Source of the DNA: UBA9732 sp963599445
GTDB taxonomy: Bacteria > Spirochaetota > Spirochaetia > Sphaerochaetales > Sphaerochaetaceae
Length of the DNA stretch: 64,000 bases
Direction of reading: 5' to 3'
Assembly: GCA_963599445.1 (NCBI GenBank)
Contig: CAVBWZ010000009.1
Location: forward strand, 59,434 to 123,433
A program made the translations under genes and the position numbers. Under the pieces are notes generated by a model. It was not told the DNA's origin. It did not search any database and saw only the letters and a list, made by a program, of their open reading frames with translations. Positions within the stretch are counted from its first letter, which is position 1; each line of letters begins with the position of its first letter. Of the stretch, positions 24,182-32,136 are shown piece by piece.

Positions 24182-26806
24182 ATGGAAAACGTATACGGCG
24201 ACACAGCCAAAGACATACACAGCACACACGAAGAGGACAATACGAATACACTCACCTTCTATTGGAACGGAAATGACAACCTAAACAACTGCGATGTGTG
24301 GGCGTGGTGGGATGGCAAGGCTGGAAGCGGCTATAGGTTGCAACCATGCGGGTATGGTGCAAAATGCACAATCGATGTCCCCAAACACATAGAACACATT
24401 GGATTCATCATCAGAACCAACTGCTCAGACCCTTGTGGCTCCACTTGGGGTACAGCCTACAAGGATTGGCATGAAGACCGCACCGTTACGCTTACAGGAA
24501 AGGAAACGGACATATACCTCAAAACAGGAGACGGCAACCAGTACATAAGCGACGACAACGGAGCAACGCTAAAACCCATACGAGTCTTCACGTTTGCCGA
24601 GATGCTGGACCGCAACGTCATAAGGTTCCACGTTTCCCCAAAGGTATGCATCACCTCAAACAGCCAAATCACAGTAACCGACGAGAACGGCAACAGGCTG
24701 GACATCAGGGAAACAAACCCAAAGAACACTCTCGCAGAGACTGGAATCGTCGTACTCAATGAGAACCTGGACATATCACGAAGCTACAGGATAGACATAG
24801 ACGGCTATGGAGAAAAAGCGATAGTCCCAACCCACATCTTCGACACCCAATGGTTCATAGACAACTTCACCTATGACGGAGACGACCTAGGCGCCACCCT
24901 CACAAAGGAAACTTCATCCAACGAAGAGGCAACGACCTTCAAGTTGTGGGCACCAACCGCTCAGAGCGTATACGTAAACCTCTTCTATGATGGGCACGAT
25001 GGAGAAGCCTTTGCAATCATCCCGTTGACGAAAGACGCCAAAGGAATCTGGTCTACCACCATACCAGCCAGCGAATGCCATCACGGCACCTACTACACCT
25101 ACACCGTAACGACCGCAGTGGGCACGCAGGAAGCCGTGGATCCATACGCAAAGGCAGTGGGCGTTAACGGAGACAGAGGCATGGTCGTTGACATGGACCT
25201 CACGAATCCAAAGGACTGGAACGACGACCACTATGTAGACAACATTGAAACCTATCAAGACGCCATAGTATGGGAGGTCCATGTAAGGGACTTCTCCAAC
25301 AAGGACCCTCTGTCAAAATACAAGGGGAAGTACCTCGCCTTCACGGAGACGGGACATGAAACAACCCAGAACCTCACAAACCCAAACAGCACGAATCAAA
25401 ATAGCACCCCAGCAAAAACCCCAATAGGCATGGACCACGTCAAGGAACTTGGCATCACCCACATCCAGCTCAACCCGGTCTTCGATTTCGCCACTGTGGA
25501 CGAAGCCACAAACGGAATTGCAAACGAAGCCGCTCAATTCAACTGGGGCTACGACCCAAAGAACTTCAACGTACCAGAAGGAAGCTACTCCACGGACCCA
25601 TACCACGGAGAGGTGAGGATAAACGAGTTCAAACGCATGGTGCAGGCCATCCACGGGTACGACATAGGCATCGTCATGGATGTCGTCTACAACCACACAT
25701 ACGATGCGAACTCCAACTTCAACAGGATAGTCCCCTATTATTACTATAGGTACAACTTCAACGGAACCAACTCCAATGGAAGCGGTTGCGGAAACGAAAC
25801 GGCATCCCAAAGGACCATGTTCCGCAAGTTTATGGTAGACAGCATACGGTTCTGGGCCACCGAATACCACATAGACAGCTTCAGGTTCGACCTCATGGCA
25901 ATCCATGACACAGAAACAATGCAGGCCGTGGAACAGACCCTCCACGCCATAAACTCCAAAGCCCTTCTCTACGGAGAAGGCTGGGCCGGCGGAGTATGCG
26001 CACTTGACAGCAACAGACTTGCAAACCAGCACAACGTTTCAAAAGTCCATGCAAGCCACAACGCCATAGGCTCAATAGCGGTGTTCAACGATGTCATAAG
26101 GGACGGCCTCAAAGGCAACGTCTTCGAGGTGCAGTCGCGCGGATACATAAACGGCGGCGCCAATTACGACAGCGCAAACAAGGTGGCCTTTGGACTCAAA
26201 GGCGGAGTCGGAACACACGGAATCTACTGGGAGGCCAAGGATGCAATGGTCGTGAACTACATGAGCAGCCACGACAACAACACCCTTTGGGACAAACTCA
26301 AGCTCTCCAACATAAACGCCACCAAGCAACAACTTCTTGCCATGAACAGACTTGGCGCGGCATGCGTCCTCCTTTCAAGGGGAATGCCCTTCATGCTCGC
26401 CGGCGAAGAGCTGCTCAGAAGCAAGAACGGCGATGGCAACAGCTACAACGCAAACGACGACATAAACAACATAGACTGGCAGGCCCTCACATCCGACGAA
26501 GATGCACTTGAGATGGCCAAATGGTACAAGGATCTCATAGCCCTCCGCAGAGCCAACCCATTCATTGGCAACTCGCACGTCTCATGCAACATCCTGGGCG
26601 ACAACGTAATCGAGGCCCTCTACCACTACGACGGCATGCTCAAAGGCTACGCACTCTTCAATCCAAACGAGCACGTCATACACCACAGCCTGCCGCACGG
26701 CCAGTGGAAGCTGCTTCTCTGTGGACAGGACTTCGTACTTGGAAGCCGCACAATAGAAGGCAAGACCGATGTTCCCGAAAAGGGCGTCCTTCTCGTAACC
26801 CGATAG
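24182..26806 (+). CDS. pulA: Type I pullulanase (GH13), cytoplasmic
   Basis: 874 residues. N-terminal CBM41-like domain (about 20-115; FYWNGNDNLNNCDVWAWWDG), a CBM48/early-set domain (about 235-330), then the GH13 barrel. The type I signature appears as FNWGYDP (near residue 453; YNWGYDP in most), with MDVVYNHTYD (near 503), nucleophile Asp in FRFDLM (near 568), acid/base Glu in YGEGWAGG (near 597) and SSHDNN (near 695). Hydrolyses alpha-1,6 bonds of pullulan, limit dextrin or glycogen. There is no signal peptide, so it acts inside the cell, probably on glycogen or imported maltodextrin branches. No SD; predicted near-leaderless. No terminator seen. Confidence 0.95.
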   Translation: MENVYGDTAKDIHSTHEEDNTNTLTFYWNGNDNLNNCDVWAWWDGKAGSGYRLQPCGYGAKCTIDVPKHIEHIGFIIRTNCSDPCGSTWGTAYKDWHEDRTVTLTGKETDIYLKTGDGNQYISDDNGATLKPIRVFTFAEMLDRNVIRFHVSPKVCITSNSQITVTDENGNRLDIRETNPKNTLAETGIVVLNENLDISRSYRIDIDGYGEKAIVPTHIFDTQWFIDNFTYDGDDLGATLTKETSSNEEATTFKLWAPTAQSVYVNLFYDGHDGEAFAIIPLTKDAKGIWSTTIPASECHHGTYYTYTVTTAVGTQEAVDPYAKAVGVNGDRGMVVDMDLTNPKDWNDDHYVDNIETYQDAIVWEVHVRDFSNKDPLSKYKGKYLAFTETGHETTQNLTNPNSTNQNSTPAKTPIGMDHVKELGITHIQLNPVFDFATVDEATNGIANEAAQFNWGYDPKNFNVPEGSYSTDPYHGEVRINEFKRMVQAIHGYDIGIVMDVVYNHTYDANSNFNRIVPYYYYRYNFNGTNSNGSGCGNETASQRTMFRKFMVDSIRFWATEYHIDSFRFDLMAIHDTETMQAVEQTLHAINSKALLYGEGWAGGVCALDSNRLANQHNVSKVHASHNAIGSIAVFNDVIRDGLKGNVFEVQSRGYINGGANYDSANKVAFGLKGGVGTHGIYWEAKDAMVVNYMSSHDNNTLWDKLKLSNINATKQQLLAMNRLGAACVLLSRGMPFMLAGEELLRSKNGDGNSYNANDDINNIDWQALTSDEDALEMAKWYKDLIALRRANPFIGNSHVSCNILGDNVIEALYHYDGMLKGYALFNPNEHVIHHSLPHGQWKLLLCGQDFVLGSRTIEGKTDVPEKGVLLVTR

Positions 26807-26841
26807 CCTTGAAGGAATAACCCTAACACAGCTTTGCAAAA

Positions 26842-26934
26842 AAGAGGTTTTTCTCAAAAACGCCTTCATGGTTCTTGGCCTTGCCTTTCCGGCTGAAAGA
26901 ACATTTCCTCCAACCTCACAATACACAAAGTATT
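26842..26934 (-). repeat. Dispersed repeat, copy A
   Basis: Reading minus from 26934, the sequence begins AATACTTTGTGTATT and continues with clear similarity (about 75% by eye) to 29658-29750 on the plus strand, including CAGCCG, GGCCAAGA and CATGAAGG blocks. The two copies are inverted and flank the amino acid ABC operon. Copy A can be read as QYFVYCEVGG...RTMKAFL. Confidence 0.65.
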
Positions 26935-27039
26935 GTTTCGGTTCTCGGAAAATGCCTTTCATCTCGCAAATCCAAAGCCAATACCCACAAAGCTCGTTTT
27001 GAAAAAACCTCCTAAAAAACCACCAAGATTTACGCATTT

Positions 27040-27088
27040 TGCATAAATTTATGCATAAAATTACAAAATTTTTATGCATTTTTATGCA
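27040..27088. promoter_or_regulatory. Paired TGCAT/ATGCA dyads upstream of the amino acid ABC promoter
   Basis: Dyad 1: TGCATAAATTTATGCA (27040-27055). Dyad 2: TGCAT-TTTT-ATGCA (27075-27088). They sit immediately upstream of the -35 at 27096. The 4-nt-spaced half-sites of dyad 2 resemble the layout of ArgR boxes (TGAAT-N4-ATTCA) with a central base changed; assignment to ArgR is speculative. Nothing else was recognised in 26935-27035. Confidence 0.6.
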
Positions 27089-27095
27089 AAACCTG

Positions 27096-27124
27096 TTGAC
27101 CCCAAACTCCAAAGTCACTATTGT
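27096..27124 (+). promoter_or_regulatory. Promoter of the polar amino acid ABC operon
   Basis: TTGACC (27096-27101), 17-nt spacer, TATTGT (27119-27124), about 50 nt before the first gene's SD. Confidence 0.6.
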
Positions 27125-27180
27125 ACCCTAAGCATAGAGGGAAGCATCCATTCCCACACATCAAACCAAGGAGAGACACC

Positions 27181-27939
27181 ATGAAGAAGACATTGACAAT
27201 AGCAATCCTAATCGCTCTCGCAGTCGCACTCCCCTGTTTCGCACAGGGCGCACAGGAAGCAAGCGCAGCGGAAAAGGTCTACACCGTAGCCGCCTCATGC
27301 GACTATCCACCACTTGAATACATAGACGACAACGGAAACATCGTAGGCTATGAGATGGAGCTCATCCAGGCAATAGCCGATGAAATGAACATAAAGATAA
27401 ACATCGTGAACGTCTCGTTCGATGGAATCATTGCAGGAATCCAGGGAAAGCAGTACGACATTGGCGCAAGCGGACTCACCATCACGGAGGACAGGAAGGC
27501 TACATGCGACTTCTCCACACCTGTCCTTCAGTTCTCGCTTTCAATAGTCACGAAGAAGGACACGGAAGGAATCTTCAATGAAGAGGACCTCGTAGGAAAG
27601 AAGGTTGGAGTACAGCTTGGAACCACATGCCAGTTCGCATGCGAGGATGCAGGGATAGAGGTGAAGACATACGATGAAGCACCATCGGCGGTGCTTGACC
27701 TTGCAAACGGCAACCTTGATGCAGTGGTGCTTGACAGCGTAGTCGCCAACGACTTCGTGCTGGCAAACGACAGCTACTCACAGGTCCTCAAGATTGCAGG
27801 CTCGTTCCAGAATGCAGACGACATGGGCCTTGCGGTCATAAAGGGAAATCCATTGCTTGAGACCCTCAATGAGGGAATAGCAAAGCTCCAGCAGTCCGGC
27901 AAGATGGCTCAGCTCAAGGCCAAGTACGGCTTGAACTAA
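27181..27939 (+). CDS. Polar amino acid ABC transporter substrate-binding protein
   Basis: 252 residues. Signal peptide 1-21 (MKKTLTIAILIALAVALPCFA), then a family-3 binding protein: SCDYPPLEYIDDNGNIVGYEMELIQAIADEMN, FDGIIAGIQGKQYDIGASGLTITEDR, VGVQLGTTCQFACEDAG and a C-terminal LQQSGKMAQLKAKYG. These match periplasmic binding proteins for glutamine, arginine, histidine or related amino acids. The Arg/Asp ligand pair (TITEDR, near residue 101) supports an alpha-amino acid ligand. SD AAGGAG before ATG; first gene of a three-gene importer operon. Confidence 0.93.
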   Translation: MKKTLTIAILIALAVALPCFAQGAQEASAAEKVYTVAASCDYPPLEYIDDNGNIVGYEMELIQAIADEMNIKINIVNVSFDGIIAGIQGKQYDIGASGLTITEDRKATCDFSTPVLQFSLSIVTKKDTEGIFNEEDLVGKKVGVQLGTTCQFACEDAGIEVKTYDEAPSAVLDLANGNLDAVVLDSVVANDFVLANDSYSQVLKIAGSFQNADDMGLAVIKGNPLLETLNEGIAKLQQSGKMAQLKAKYGLN

Positions 27940-27966
27940 AACCGGAAACGGAAAGAGAACCTAGAC

Positions 27967-28845
27967 ATGGACAAAGAAACGACAAAGCAACCACCCACCC
28001 TCCCAAAGACGGAGGGTGAGCTTATGGAAATACGCAACAAGGTTGTGTCCACACCATTCCACGCAGCCAAGAAAGAACCCACCGTCATCTCGATGACGGA
28101 TGGAGTCCTCATACCAAAGAAAGGCAACAAACATCTTGTGACATCATGGAGACTCACGTTCTTTGGAGCGGTGATTCTCCTTGTCTGTCTATGCGTCTTT
28201 GAACCTGACACCTACTGGAAGATATTCAAATACACGATAACTGGAATCCCAACAACTTTCGAATGCACCATATTCGCAATAATGGGAGCCGTCCTGATTG
28301 GAACCATCACAGGTGTTGGATCCTCCTCCAAGAATAGAATCATAAACCAGATATGCGGCGTATATGTAGAGCTCATAAGGGGGATTCCACTTCTTGTCCA
28401 GCTCATGTTCCTCTACTACGCACTTGGATCCCTAATACATATAGAAGGAATCGTTGCAGCCATCATAGCCCTATCAATATGCTTTGGCGCATACATGGGG
28501 GAGATAATCAGAGCAGGCATCCAGTCCATACCAAAGGGGCAGGTGGAAGCGGCCACCGCCTTGGGGCTTTCAAAGAGCCAAGCCTTCTTCACCGTGATAC
28601 TTCCACAGACAATCAAGGTCGTACTTCCAGCGATTGGCAACGAATTCATATCAATGCTCAAGGATTCGTCCCTCGTTTCCATACTCGCATTGTCAGACAT
28701 ACTCAAAAGGGGACGCGAGTACATATCACGCACATTCCTCTCACTGCAGACCATGCTTGTGGTGGCATTGATCTACCTCATCCTCACACTTATACTCTCA
28801 CGCCTCGTGGGATTCATGGAAGAAAGGCTTCACAAGAATGGCTAA
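27967..28845 (+). CDS. Polar amino acid ABC transporter permease
   Basis: 292 residues. The first about 70 residues are a hydrophilic cytoplasmic extension not usual for this family (a later start at codon 20, MEIRN, is possible). The membrane part carries YVELIRGIPLLVQLMFLYYAL, the HEAT-type amino acid permease signature, and the EAA loop EAATALGLSKSQAFFTVILPQ (about 195-215). Five to six helices. Forms the channel with the ATPase encoded downstream; the two genes overlap by 8 bp. SD is weak (AAAGAG). Confidence 0.9.
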   Translation: MDKETTKQPPTLPKTEGELMEIRNKVVSTPFHAAKKEPTVISMTDGVLIPKKGNKHLVTSWRLTFFGAVILLVCLCVFEPDTYWKIFKYTITGIPTTFECTIFAIMGAVLIGTITGVGSSSKNRIINQICGVYVELIRGIPLLVQLMFLYYALGSLIHIEGIVAAIIALSICFGAYMGEIIRAGIQSIPKGQVEAATALGLSKSQAFFTVILPQTIKVVLPAIGNEFISMLKDSSLVSILALSDILKRGREYISRTFLSLQTMLVVALIYLILTLILSRLVGFMEERLHKNG

Positions 28846-29581
28846 GATAGAAATAAAGAACGTAAGCAAGGACTTCGAAAACAACAACGGAACCATACTC
28901 CATGCAGTCAAGAACGTATCGCTGACCGTCAACGACGGTGAAGTGGTCGTCATCATAGGACCTTCTGGCAGCGGAAAGTCCACGCTGCTGAGAACCGTCA
29001 ACGGACTGGAATCGGCCCAAAGCGGCTCCATCCTCATAGACGGCATGGACATAATGGACAAGAACACGGACATAAGGCAGGTGCGCGAGGAAGTTGGCAT
29101 GGTGTTCCAGTCGTTCAACCTCTTCCCTCACCTATCCGTTCTGGACAACATCACCTTGGCGCCAATCAAGGTCAAGAAGATGTCCCGCAAGGATGCGGAG
29201 GACAAGGCCATGCAGCTTCTTGCCACGGTTGGACTTGCAGACAAGGCCCATCAGAAGCCCACACAGCTTTCAGGAGGCCAGCAGCAAAGGGTCGCCATAG
29301 TAAGGGCCCTTGCAATGGAGCCAAAGGCGATGCTCTTCGACGAACCCACGAGCGCACTCGACCCGGAGATGATAAAGGAAGTGCTGGATGTCATGCTAAA
29401 GCTTGCAAAATCAGGCATGACCATGCTCCTTGTCACCCATGAAATGGGATTTGCAAGAGCCGCCGCGGACAAGGTGGTGTTCATGGCTGACGGTGAGGTG
29501 GTCGAATCCGGAACCCCGGATGAAATGTTCACCAATCCAAAAACCCAAAGGGCCAAGGACTTTCTCAACCACATTCTCTAG
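28838..29581 (+). CDS. Polar amino acid ABC transporter ATP-binding protein (GlnQ/HisP type)
   Basis: 247 residues. Walker A GPSGSGKST, signature LSGGQQQRVAIVRAL, Walker B MLFDEPTSALDP, H-loop LVTHEMGFA. Length and the DPEMIKEVL segment are typical of the GlnQ family. Overlaps the permease gene by 8 bp. Energises uptake of the amino acid bound by the 27181-27939 protein. No terminator directly after the stop; the inverted repeat copy B lies 77 bp downstream. Confidence 0.94.
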   Translation: MAKIEIKNVSKDFENNNGTILHAVKNVSLTVNDGEVVVIIGPSGSGKSTLLRTVNGLESAQSGSILIDGMDIMDKNTDIRQVREEVGMVFQSFNLFPHLSVLDNITLAPIKVKKMSRKDAEDKAMQLLATVGLADKAHQKPTQLSGGQQQRVAIVRALAMEPKAMLFDEPTSALDPEMIKEVLDVMLKLAKSGMTMLLVTHEMGFARAAADKVVFMADGEVVESGTPDEMFTNPKTQRAKDFLNHIL

Positions 29582-29657
29582 AGGAACTTGCAAAACTATG
29601 CTTTGTGAGGATTGGACATGGATTGTCGTGATGGAAGTCGCCTGAAGCAACTGAGAT

Positions 29658-29750
29658 AATACTTTGTGTATTACGAAGGTGCTGAAGGCGGGGTTCCAGC
29701 CGTGCAGGGCATGGCCAAGACGCATGAAGGAGTTTTGAAAGTTGCTCTCT
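29658..29750 (+). repeat. Dispersed repeat, copy B
   Basis: Begins AATACTTTGTGTATT, identical over 15 nt to copy A (26934-26920 on minus), then about 75% similar. It can be read as YFVYYEGAEGGVPAVQGMAK, similar to the reading of copy A, so it may be a decayed coding repeat. Confidence 0.65.
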
Positions 29751-29817
29751 AGAACAACGATAGGCTTGTGCTATACAATCCGCTGTGCAAGGAAAGCACA
29801 ACATAAGGAGCTCAATC

Positions 29818-30411
29818 ATGGTCAGCTACTACAAGGACCTTCCGGAGAACTATAGGGAGGTCTTTCATTTGGATGCCAAATCAAAGAAGGTAGGCATAGC
29901 CTTCACCGTGGCCTCCCTTGTCATCACAGTCGCAGCACTGCTTGTCATAGGGCTTCTCACCGACCTCTCCTCTATAGTTAGCGTCATCAGAGACAAGTCG
30001 ATTCTGGTTCCATATCTAGTACTGCTGGTAGGTCTTTTCTCATACATCGTTCTGCACGAACTGGTACACGGAGCTGCGTACAAAGCGCTCACGCATCAGA
30101 GGCTTACGTTTGGAATGACGCTTACAGTAGCCTTCTGCGGAGTGCCTGACATATACACATCAAGAAAGACCGCCCTCATAGCACTTACAGCGCCTCTAGT
30201 GGTATTCTCAGTCGTTTTTTTGGCACTTATGGCCTGTTTCAGGACATCAAACCCAGAGTACTTCGCAGTATTCTCAATCCTGTTCTCAATCCATCTGGGC
30301 GGTTGCGTAGGCGACATCTACATGACGTTCCTGCTGCTGACCAGATTCAGAAATCCAGAACTGCTCATGAGGGACACAGGCCCAGCCCAGACGCTTTACC
30401 TTCCAGAATAG
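29818..30411 (+). CDS. DUF3267-like membrane protein with HELVHG motif
   Basis: 197 residues with four to five hydrophobic segments. The second loop contains VLHELVHGAAYKAL (near residue 81), the HExxH zinc-binding motif of the DUF3267 family, thought to be integral membrane metalloproteases. A second conserved patch GGCVGDIYMTFLLL (near 162-175) includes an Asp that could be the third ligand. Substrate unknown. SD AAGGAG 8 nt before ATG. The transporter gene follows 9 bp later, so the two are likely co-transcribed. Confidence 0.78.
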   Translation: MVSYYKDLPENYREVFHLDAKSKKVGIAFTVASLVITVAALLVIGLLTDLSSIVSVIRDKSILVPYLVLLVGLFSYIVLHELVHGAAYKALTHQRLTFGMTLTVAFCGVPDIYTSRKTALIALTAPLVVFSVVFLALMACFRTSNPEYFAVFSILFSIHLGGCVGDIYMTFLLLTRFRNPELLMRDTGPAQTLYLPE

Positions 30412-30420
30412 ATCTGCAAA

Positions 30421-31590
30421 ATGCATACGATTACAGCAAGGGAAACCCACCACAAAAGCATCGGTCTAAAGGAAACGATTGCACAACCGGTTGCGGCCTT
30501 CGTGAGAAAGAACACCGTCATGGTGATTGCATTCTTCGCGGCTGTCACGACGACCATCTTCGTGCCAATCGATGCCCAATACCTTGGATATTTCGATTTC
30601 AAGACGCTCACGTGCCTCTTCTGCGTGCTGGCCGTGGTATGCGCCCTCAAGGACATACGGTTCTTCTACATGCTGGCACGCCGCATAGTCCACCTATTCA
30701 GGAACGCACGAATGAGCATCCTTGCGCTGGTCTACATCACGTTCATCGGCTCCATGCTCATTGCAAACGACATGGCTCTACTCACATTCCTGCCGCTTGG
30801 ATACCTCGTGCTGACCACCACCGGCAAAGAGAAATACATGCCGTTCACGTTCATCATGCAGAACATCGCAGCCAACCTAGGCGGCATGCTCACCCCGTTC
30901 GGCAACCCGCAGAACCTCTACCTCTACACCAAATTCTCGATTCCAAATGCAGAGTTCGTCTCCATCATGGCCCCACCATTCGCCTTGGCGGTCGCCCTCA
31001 TCACCGTCTGCTGCCTCATATTCGTCAAGCCCGATGCCCTTGAGGTCCCAGACGAGGAGATATCCCTCCCTCCATTGAGGACGGCGCTCTACCTTGCGCT
31101 CTTTGCACTTGCAATAGCAATAGTTTTCAGGGGCATACCATACTGGATTGGGCTTGTCGTCATCCCTCTTACGCTGCTCTTTGCAGACCGCAAAGCCCTG
31201 CTTGAAGTGGACTACCCTTTGCTCTTCACATTCGTGTTCTTCTTCGTATTCGCAGGCAACATGGGGAGGATCGATGCCGTTCGCTCGTTCTTCTCAGGTC
31301 TTTTGGAAAAGGACACCCTTGTGTTCAGCACACTGTCGTGCCAGTTCATAAGCAACGTGCCGTCTGCAATACTGCTGTCGCAGTTCACGGACAACTACAG
31401 AGCATTGCTTGTTGGAGTGAACATAGGCGGTGTAGGCACGCTCATAGCATCGCTTGCAAGCCTCATCACATTCAGGGAATACGTGAAGCACAACCCCGAC
31501 AAGGCAGGCAGCTACATAGCGCAGTTCTCAGCCTTCAACTTCAGCTTCCTGCTTGTATTGCTTGCATTCATGAAAATGCTCAACATCTAG
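30421..31590 (+). CDS. Ion transporter superfamily protein (ArsB/NhaD/CitMHS-like)
   Basis: 389 residues, about 11 hydrophobic segments. Contains LIANDMALLTFLPLGYLVL and MQNIAANLGGMLTPFGNPQNLYLY, the duplicated helix-break motifs typical of the ArsB/NhaD ion transporter superfamily; the second half repeats this as CQFISNVPSAILLSQF. Could export arsenite, exchange sodium for protons, or move a dicarboxylate; the sequence alone does not decide. Weak SD. Follows the membrane protease by 9 bp. Confidence 0.82.
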   Translation: MHTITARETHHKSIGLKETIAQPVAAFVRKNTVMVIAFFAAVTTTIFVPIDAQYLGYFDFKTLTCLFCVLAVVCALKDIRFFYMLARRIVHLFRNARMSILALVYITFIGSMLIANDMALLTFLPLGYLVLTTTGKEKYMPFTFIMQNIAANLGGMLTPFGNPQNLYLYTKFSIPNAEFVSIMAPPFALAVALITVCCLIFVKPDALEVPDEEISLPPLRTALYLALFALAIAIVFRGIPYWIGLVVIPLTLLFADRKALLEVDYPLLFTFVFFFVFAGNMGRIDAVRSFFSGLLEKDTLVFSTLSCQFISNVPSAILLSQFTDNYRALLVGVNIGGVGTLIASLASLITFREYVKHNPDKAGSYIAQFSAFNFSFLLVLLAFMKMLNI

Positions 31591-31607
31591 TACTTTTGCC
31601 AAGTCAA

Positions 31608-31928
31608 TTACAGTTCAGTGTACTTCTTGGCGCTGCCCTTGGCTTTTTCAACAGGATACTTGGCTTCGTTCTTGTCCATCTTGGAGTTGATTATCTCATC
31701 CACATCCAGACCAAGCCTGTCCACCATATCCATGCAGTATGTGACTACATCGGCAAGCTCTTCCTTGACATGACAAAGGTCGTATTCGTCATCGCTCCAC
31801 TGAAAGCACTCAAGAAGCTCGTTGGCCTCGATGGATATCGATTTTGCAAGATTGGCCGGAGAATGGAATTGACCCCAGTCCCTGTCTGCAACGAATTTCC
31901 TTATCCTTTCTCTCGTTTCCTGTCTCAT
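31608..31928 (-). CDS. MazG-like nucleotide pyrophosphohydrolase
   Basis: 106 residues. All-alpha NTP pyrophosphatase with the metal-binding E-x-x-E ... E-x-x-D layout: EANELLECFQWSD and KEELADVVTYCMDMVDRLG. Size and the FQWSD segment resemble the dCTPase/RS21-C6 group, which cleans up modified or excess dNTPs. Cytoplasmic. ATG 31928 lacks an SD; a poor -10 (TAGTCT, 31941-31936) lies 7 nt upstream with TTGAAG 17 nt further, so it may be leaderless. Convergent with the ion transporter gene. Confidence 0.85.
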   Translation of the reverse strand: MRQETRERIRKFVADRDWGQFHSPANLAKSISIEANELLECFQWSDDEYDLCHVKEELADVVTYCMDMVDRLGLDVDEIINSKMDKNEAKYPVEKAKGSAKKYTEL

Positions 31929-31988
31929 GTGTTCAAGACTAACGTTTTGGATGTGAAACTTCAATTCTTTTGCAGGACCAACTACTCC

Positions 31989-32066
31989 TTTGTCCAATTT
32001 TCGTCTTTTTTAGCAAAATTGGACAAAACATTGTCCAAAAAGATTGTTTTTTCAAAAAATTGGACA
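31989..32066. promoter_or_regulatory. Cluster of four TTGGACA/TGTCCAA half-sites
   Basis: TTTGTCCAATTTT (31989-32001) and its perfect reverse complement (32015-32027) form one dyad. TTGGACA-AAACAT-TGTCCAA (32019-32038) forms a second, and TTGGACA recurs at 32060-32066. It lies between the MATE gene end and the mazG-like start. It may be an operator array or a double terminator for the MATE transcript (U-rich flanks on minus). Confidence 0.6.
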
Positions 32067-32136
32067 CACACTACCAAGAAGCTTTCGTAGGTCTTTGTGA
32101 TGGAATACTAAAAGCAAGGCATAGTTCGACAGCCTC

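Noticed and set aside
26582..27118. Minus-strand ORF overlapping the pullulanase end
   Set aside because: Mostly antisense to the catalytic gene and to the repeat copy A; the intergenic part looks like a decayed repeat rather than a gene.
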